A stretch of DNA of 13,745 nt from NCBI GenBank assembly GCA_036939755.1, contig JALLAZ010000597.1, positions 1 through 13,745 of the forward strand, in the 5' to 3' direction. The notes beneath the pieces were generated by a model that saw only the letters and a list, made by a program, of their open reading frames with translations, was not told the DNA's origin and made no database searches. Positions 9,358 through 13,745 of this stretch are shown piece by piece; within the stretch, counting starts at the first letter, position 1; every line of letters starts with the position of its first letter. Both the position numbers and the translations under genes were made by a program. This stretch comes from Stephanodiscus triporus. Its lineage: Eukaryota; Bacillariophyta; Thalassiosirophyceae; Thalassiosirales; Thalassiosiraceae.

Positions 9358-10850
9358 TCAGCTCACTCCATTATTAGGTAAGATTAAAGGGAGAGTATGG
9401 CGTACTCTACCCAGTTGTCCATCAGGTCCGTCTTGTCTGTCTCCCCACCTTGCGAGGCGGAAGAACCCCCCCTCTCCCCACGTGGTGCCCCAGCTGTTCT
9501 TCACCTTAAAGAATCCCTTCACGTCCGTCGTGGCCTCCTCGTCCATGCCATAATCCACAACGAGGACGCCATGGTTGATGTTGGGCAGGCACACGTCCTG
9601 ATCCTTGTACAGAATGCCGCAATTGGTAGATCCCATCTCCTTGGTGACCCTGCCCCACCCCTCCATCTGGTATATCCCGCTGCTGTAGAATTGGAACATC
9701 GGGTCGTTCGCGACCATGGCTGCGGTTCCGGCTGGACCTTGAGGGCCTCCTTCAGCGCGTTCGTCTTGCACGGCTGCACGTTGACCTGATTCGTGACAAT
9801 GGATCCCTCAACAGGGGTGCACATGTTCCTTGAGCACGTGCCCTCCGTCTCAAGATAGGGATAATCAACCTCGGAGCATATCCCGCTTTGCTCGTCTCCT
9901 CCTCCTCAAAGGTGGTGGTCATAAGTCCACCCTCACACCCCTTCTCAAATTGTAGGTCGCAGTGAATAAGATCTTGCTTGCTGAGGGGCATGACGAGTCC
10001 AAGGTTGCCTAACGATTGTCCCGCAAGTGCCTTGTGCTCGGAGGGGATTAGCGCATTGTACTTCTTGATAGCCATGGCCGGCTCGATCGTGCTGATCGCG
10101 GAGAAGGCCCAGCAAGCGCCGCAATGTCCCTGCTGTCGCACGGATCCCATGAGTCCCTCAGCCTCAGCATGCCAGTCGCATCTGGCGTCCTCCCTGTCCC
10201 CGGCGAGCACCCGGCAATGACCGCGGTGCTCGATGCTCGATGGCCATGACAATGGCGACAGGGTCCTCCCCCCCCGTTGCCGACAATGGGCCGCGCAGGC
10301 TCTTCGCCTCTGCTCTCTTCCCCTCGTCATATTCCATGACATTGAACTCCCTCCTCTTCTGCCTTGGGGGCAATCCTCGGGAGAACTCCCCGAGTCTCAT
10401 CCTCTCACAGAATTTGGTGTGCATCATGTCGGAGTACTCATTGTGACCTAGCATGAATGACTTCCCTCCTTTGCGTTGTGGGACTCGATGACGATGAGGA
10501 CTGTGTTTAAGATACATTAATAATCGTCCGAAAAGGAGGAGGAGGGGGGGGGGGAGGAGGGCAAGTGCAAGGGAGAGATAATAAATAACAAACTAAAAAA
10601 GGGGGTGTCAGAGAAGCATAGCCTCGTGACCAAAATCAAAAGCTGGATGGACTACAATCCAAATGTAAAATAGTATTATAATGATGCACTAAAACGCACC
10701 GTGATTCTTGAGCCACACGAGCCACCTCCTTTACCTCCCCCCCGCATCGGCGTATTCCCTCTCAAATTTCATTGCCCATTCCTTCAATGCCGACATCATC
10801 GACGTGTCGACGACGACTTCGGGGACGGAGGAGACTTGTGATGTGAAATT
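9358..10850 (-). pseudogene. Decayed papain-family (C1A) cysteine protease gene
   Basis: Order on the minus strand: an I29-type propeptide piece (MSALKEWAMKFEREYADAGG, about 10799-10740), a probable intron, then VIESHNAKEG and GHNEYSDM. Next comes the mature domain with oxyanion Gln and catalytic Cys (QQGHCGACWAFS, Cys codon 10112-10114), LSKQDLIHCD and GCEGGLM. It continues with [20 protein letters not shown], the catalytic His (NHGVLVV, 9571-9573) and catalytic Asn ([14 protein letters not shown], 9496-9498). All catalytic residues are still there, but the chain changes frame at about 10470, between 10200 and 10330, near 9880 and near 9740. It cannot be read as one protein, and these changes lack intron-like boundaries. 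C1A enzymes are lysosomal or secreted endopeptidases. Its place inside the inverted repeats suggests a captured host gene. Confidence 0.75.
10518..10730 (-). other. Likely relic intron of the protease pseudogene, with G-rich tract
   Basis: On the minus strand GTAAAG follows the propeptide piece near 10735, and AAACACAG precedes the VIESHNA segment near 10504-10511. The bases between do not encode recognisable protease sequence. They include a G/GGA-rich tract around 10535-10560. The intron call is tentative because a helix of the propeptide is missing between the pieces. Confidence 0.35.
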
Positions 10851-10916
10851 TATTACTCTAAACTTCATTTTTTTACTCTCTAAACAATCAGCGTGAATCA
10901 CATCGTGTAACTTGTT

Positions 10917-11221
10917 ACAATACACTTGTGCATATTCGATTACACACATTTGTGTATTCGATTACACATTTTGTGTAATCGATTACACATTTCTGTAATA
11001 TTATTTGTGTATTTCGTTACACATTTTTTTGTGTATCGTACTCAATTACACTTTTGTGTAATAGTCTGTCCGTCCCCATTTTCACCTATCAGAGGGAAAC
11101 TAGTTCAACGGCGCTACATACATCGCAGTATGTCGGGAAATTGGCAATAGAAGAGGTGAGTGGTCACGCCAAAAAAGCGGGGGCGCCCTATATTATATTC
11201 CCCCCGTTTTAGCGCCCAATC
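10917..11221 (-). repeat. Right terminal inverted repeat with subterminal array
   Basis: Read on the minus strand this matches the left repeat from GATTGGG inward. The subterminal array (about 10917-11062) is longer than on the left and contains the 18-bp perfect palindrome TGTGTAATCGATTACACA at 10972-10989. The outer 50 bp also fold on themselves: CGCCAAAAAAGCGGGGG at 11168-11184 pairs imperfectly with CCCCCCGTTTTAGCGCC just outside. Confidence 0.85.
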
Positions 11222-11261
11222 GGTAGTGTCGGTACGTGCTTTAGAGTACTGGTTTCCGAAG

Positions 11262-11262
11262 N
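11262..11262. other. Single N: assembly join
   Basis: This is the only ambiguous base in the window. It lies 40 bp beyond the element's right end and directly before the second copy of the 55-bp repeat. A lone N is a common scaffolder mark for contigs judged to abut or overlap. Confidence 0.8.
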
Positions 11263-11317
11263 GGAGCAAATGCGGGCCGTTCCAATCTTGATTCAGGAAG
11301 CACATTAATTGGGAGGC
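11263..11317 (+). repeat. 55-bp exact repeat, copy 2
   Basis: Identical to 3066-3120 and located at the very start of the sequence right of the N. It is in frame with the JAMM gene: GSTLIGR continues as RWVWDEGHFVDGPFDP here. Confidence 0.95.
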
Positions 11318-13603
11318 GATGGGTTTGGGATGAGGGTCATTTTGTTGATGGCCCCTTTGACCCGCAAACAAGAAAGAATGGTCGAAGCGATTGCACATGT
11401 GGATCAAATCACCTGCTCACCATATTAAATACCATACAAAACCCTAAGCCATCTCATGGTGCGAAATCTCCAGGGAGGGCACGCCGGAGCGAGAGGTCGG
11501 CATATTCATCCAGTGTCACCGCACAGCTTGCTGATGGGCAGCTGGATCCTCATACTTTAATCGCCTGCGAAGGTAAGTGGATGCAGCTTTCGTCTTCATT
11601 TCTTTCAACATACTCATGTGTCAAATGTCTCTCCTCATGATACTGAAGAGTATGATTTAGGGCCTGAGTATCGATTTGTGAAAGATCCTCATACCGAGAA
11701 AGTTCAACCGTTCTCAGTGCGTGTAAATCCTGACGCCACATTTCTCGCTGATCTTCATGCCCATTTATGTGATTCTGAAATCATTGGACTTTTGGGTGGC
11801 TACTATTCAAAAGAGGAAAAATGCATTTACATTCAAGCTGCCTTCCCTTGCAAGGCAACGGATAGAACTGATTCCGGATTCACTGACGTCGAGATGGATC
11901 CTGTTTTTCAGATTTATGCCTCGGAGGCAATAGCTAATCATGGAATGACAGCTGTTGGGTGGTATCACAGCCATCCTGATTTCCAGCCCAACCCCTCCAT
12001 TACAGATATTGAAAATCAAGCTAATTATCAACAGTTGTTCCAAGGCGGCGATTTGGCTGGAAGTAACGCTGAGGTCAGTCCTTTTGTTGGGCTCATTGTT
12101 GGGACTTATGATGGCAAGAATCCTGAATCACAATCTGTCATGAGGTAAGGTTCAAGAGAACAAGAGCATTACCCTGGTACTACTGAATTTGCTGATCTTA
12201 TCATTCGAATTACTTGAACAGGTGGTTTCACGTGCGACCAAAAGAAACAGCTGAGTGCAAGTCTGTTAACTTCCCCATGAACCTTAAAACCACTGACCGA
12301 CACTATCGAAAGATGAGCTTCGACAACCAAAATATAGCTGATAATATTCGTCAATTGATGACTCTGCACGGCTCAAACATACGCCAGGTTCTTGAATCGC
12401 GCTACCTCTCTTGCCCTGCCTCGGAGTTGTCTGATTCTCAAATGAACCTTGTCGAGAGGGTTTGCATTAATCAGCACTCGGCGAATTTCAGTGAGCGCAA
12501 GGGAAGTATTGGCAAAGATGATGATGTAGAATCAGAAATATCCAAAGAATCATATGCCATGACGATGCCGGAGGGTCACAAGCAGAATGACAATGGTGAA
12601 TTATGTTCTTTATCACTGTTAGAAACTGGAGAATCATTACTTTTACTCTCAGAAGCATTATCTAACCAAAGATCACAGATCGATCCATTGCGGCAGATTC
12701 AATCGGCGTGTCCTCTCTACTTCACGGACGTTGAACGATCGATATTAGATATCGGTCACAACGCTGTTCCTTGTGATGTCTTCGCCGGAATAATTTGGTT
12801 TGCCGTCGAAAGGTAAGTGCTATGGTTTACAGTGCAGTGCATCCGTTTCTCTGAGAATATTTCTTCATCAAAAGTCTCTCGACTACGCCTTACTTTTGAT
12901 GCGAATGAATAGGGAACAACTGCCTAAATCTGATTCAAATGAGCATTCGCTAATATCACCTTGCATCCCTGCGTCATCGAGATCCATTCTTGACTTGCTT
13001 CTGCGCCAATCTTTAAACTCGTCAAATATGCTCGATAAAAAACTGTACGACATCATTCACTGCCTTGACGACGTTGGATTGGTTCAGCAGACTGTTCAAC
13101 TTGATGACAACGATGCTGCCATACTCCACAGTCTCTACGTAGTTTTAGGTCATTACGCGCCAAAGCTGAACAGGATCAATCCGTTCTCCTCGTGGAGTGG
13201 TGCCGGCGATAAGGGCAACATTATCAAAGGATATGGGTCGTGTTCAGATCCCTGGGTAGATTTTTACTTGAAAACAGTACTTAAAGTGGAGGTGTTGCAA
13301 ACAGAAGAAGGCCGAGTCTACAGAGGAGGCATCAAAATGAAACGGGGCCATAAGATCACAGCTTGTCTATTGAGATGGGCACGTAACATGCAGCTCTCTG
13401 TCAACAATGAATATGACAAGCGTGATAGATTCCCTATCAATGACTCTCATGACGGCGACTTGACTTTTGATCACGAACAAAAACTTAACGAGTTACCAGA
13501 GACAGCCGTTGGGATAGTTCCCCATCATCAGAGATATTATATTTATTTTGTTACAGAAGTGATGCGATTGATGGCTGCTAAATGGAGAGAATGTGGAAAC
13601 TAG
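11263..13603 (+). CDS. MPN+/JAMM metalloprotease, MYSM1/MPND-like putative histone H2A deubiquitinase (5' part missing)
   Basis: Exons: 11263-11572, 11649-12144, 12222-12812 and (probably) 12913-13603, with phases that agree at each junction. The JAMM core is complete: Glu in DSEIIGLLGGYY (codon 11777-11779), then GWYHSHPDFQPNPSITD with His codons 11966 and 11972, Ser 11996 and Asp 12005 (HxH-x10-D zinc site). The flanks ADLHAHL, EMDPVFQIYASEA and PFVGLIVGTYDG resemble MYSM1 and MPND, which remove ubiquitin from histone H2A or act on chromatin. The other ~450 residues have no domain I recognise. There is no in-frame ATG between the upstream stop (TAG 11242-11244) and the catalytic domain, so the N-terminus must come from elsewhere. 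The shared 55 bp points to the HMG-box gene. The fourth exon's start is uncertain. The stop is TAG 13601-13603. Confidence 0.85.
11573..11648 (+). other. JAMM gene intron A (76 nt)
   Basis: GTAAGT donor after ...GCC TGC GAA G; acceptor ACTGAAG at 11642-11648. Phase 1: the split codon becomes GAG, joining LIACE to EYDLGPEYRF. The phase match supports exon 11263-11572 belonging to this gene. Confidence 0.75.
12145..12221 (+). other. JAMM gene intron B (77 nt)
   Basis: GTAAGG donor after ...GTC ATG AG; acceptor CTTGAACAG at 12213-12221. Phase 2: the split codon becomes AGG and the protein reads SVMRWFHVRP. Confidence 0.85.
12813..12912 (+). other. JAMM gene intron C (3' end uncertain)
   Basis: GTAAGT donor at 12813 after codon part AG (phase 2). 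In-phase acceptors are AG at 12836-12837, 12854-12855 and 12911-12912. The first two give introns of only 25 and 43 nt. The last gives 100 nt, in line with the neighbours, and reads AVEREQLPKS, but has a weak pyrimidine tract. The 43-nt alternative would keep an extra 19 residues including DYALLLMRMN. Confidence 0.5.
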
Positions 13604-13745
13604 GTGCCACAAAACAGGTAAGATATCTACTATCAACAAAACACTCTATTTGCCAACACTCCTAGATACCCCTACCCTACCTGCCTTAGGTACTCTACCT
13701 CTACTTCACCTCATCAATGTGTATTTGTTAGGCCCACCCTAGCTC
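13604..13745 (+). other. Downstream flank of JAMM gene
   Basis: Pyrimidine-rich sequence with no open frame of note. ACAG|GTAAGA at about 13613-13621 resembles a splice donor 13 nt past the stop, so a 3' UTR intron or an alternative last exon is possible. Confidence 0.3.

Larger units (their letters stand above)
7862..11221. mobile_element. Non-autonomous DNA transposon-like element with long inverted repeats and captured gene fragments
   Basis: The two ends, about 3.36 kb apart, are inverted copies of each other. In the terminal part they share GATTGGG, a G5-6 AA-rich stretch and TAGGGCGCCC. Further in they share CATACTG, ATGTATGTAGC, GTTGAACTAGTTTCC and GGACAGA. Internal to that, both carry arrays of TGTGTAAT/ATTACACA words. 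The interior holds a broken S1-domain gene (+) and a broken C1A protease gene (-), and no transposase. This is the pattern of Pack-TIR elements, non-autonomous transposons that pick up host gene pieces. Exact ends are uncertain and no clear target-site duplication was found. Outside the GATTGGG the ends read CACTGG (left) and CACTACC (right, reverse strand), which hints at the CACTA (En/Spm) superfamily but does not prove it. Two separate, oppositely oriented insertions are an alternative. Confidence 0.65.

Noticed and set aside
7854..11231. 3-bp target-site duplication around CACT ends (CACTA element proof)
   Set aside because: The bases outside the putative ends are ATA on the left and TCG on the right, which do not match, so the superfamily assignment is left open.

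Overview
The window is nuclear DNA of a eukaryote, most likely a diatom or related stramenopile. Genes are interrupted by short GT-AG introns of about 75-200 nt, mostly with GTAAGT/GTAAGC donors. One protein begins with a signal-peptide-plus-transit-peptide leader of the kind used for secondary plastids. The species cannot be named from the sequence.

Layout. (1) 63-3173, + strand: a long exon, open at its 5' side, encoding a mostly disordered protein with a C2HC zinc-finger-like motif and an HMG box. (2) 3338-5779, - strand: a two-exon DEAD-box RNA helicase with a probable plastid leader and an N-terminal UVR-like motif. (3) 6012-7355, + strand: a two-exon coiled-coil/acidic/MORN-repeat protein, divergent from the helicase across about 230 bp. 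(4) 7862-11221: a roughly 3.36-kb element bounded by long imperfect inverted repeats with subterminal arrays of TGTGTAAT/ATTACACA words. Inside are two decayed gene fragments facing each other: an S1 RNA-binding-domain gene (+) and a papain-family (C1A) cysteine protease (-). (5) 11262: a single N, an assembly join. (6) 11263-13603, + strand: a multi-exon MPN+/JAMM metalloprotease gene resembling MYSM1/MPND (histone H2A deubiquitinase family), with no start codon of its own.

The most striking observation links the first and last genes. The first 55 bases after the N (11263-11317) are identical to 3066-3120 inside the HMG-box gene and are read in the same frame in both. The JAMM gene has no in-frame ATG upstream of its catalytic domain, while the HMG-box frame stops 17 codons after the shared segment. 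The simplest reading is that the two are halves of one gene encoding a zinc finger / HMG box / JAMM protein. The 8.1 kb between them would be misplaced by assembly, or present in only one haplotype. If so, the real gene is a chromatin-directed deubiquitinase with an architecture different from the SANT-SWIRM-MPN layout of animal MYSM1.

The second notable object is the inverted-repeat element, which looks like a non-autonomous DNA transposon that captured pieces of two host genes (Pack-TIR type). Helicase and MORN genes look like ordinary host genes.
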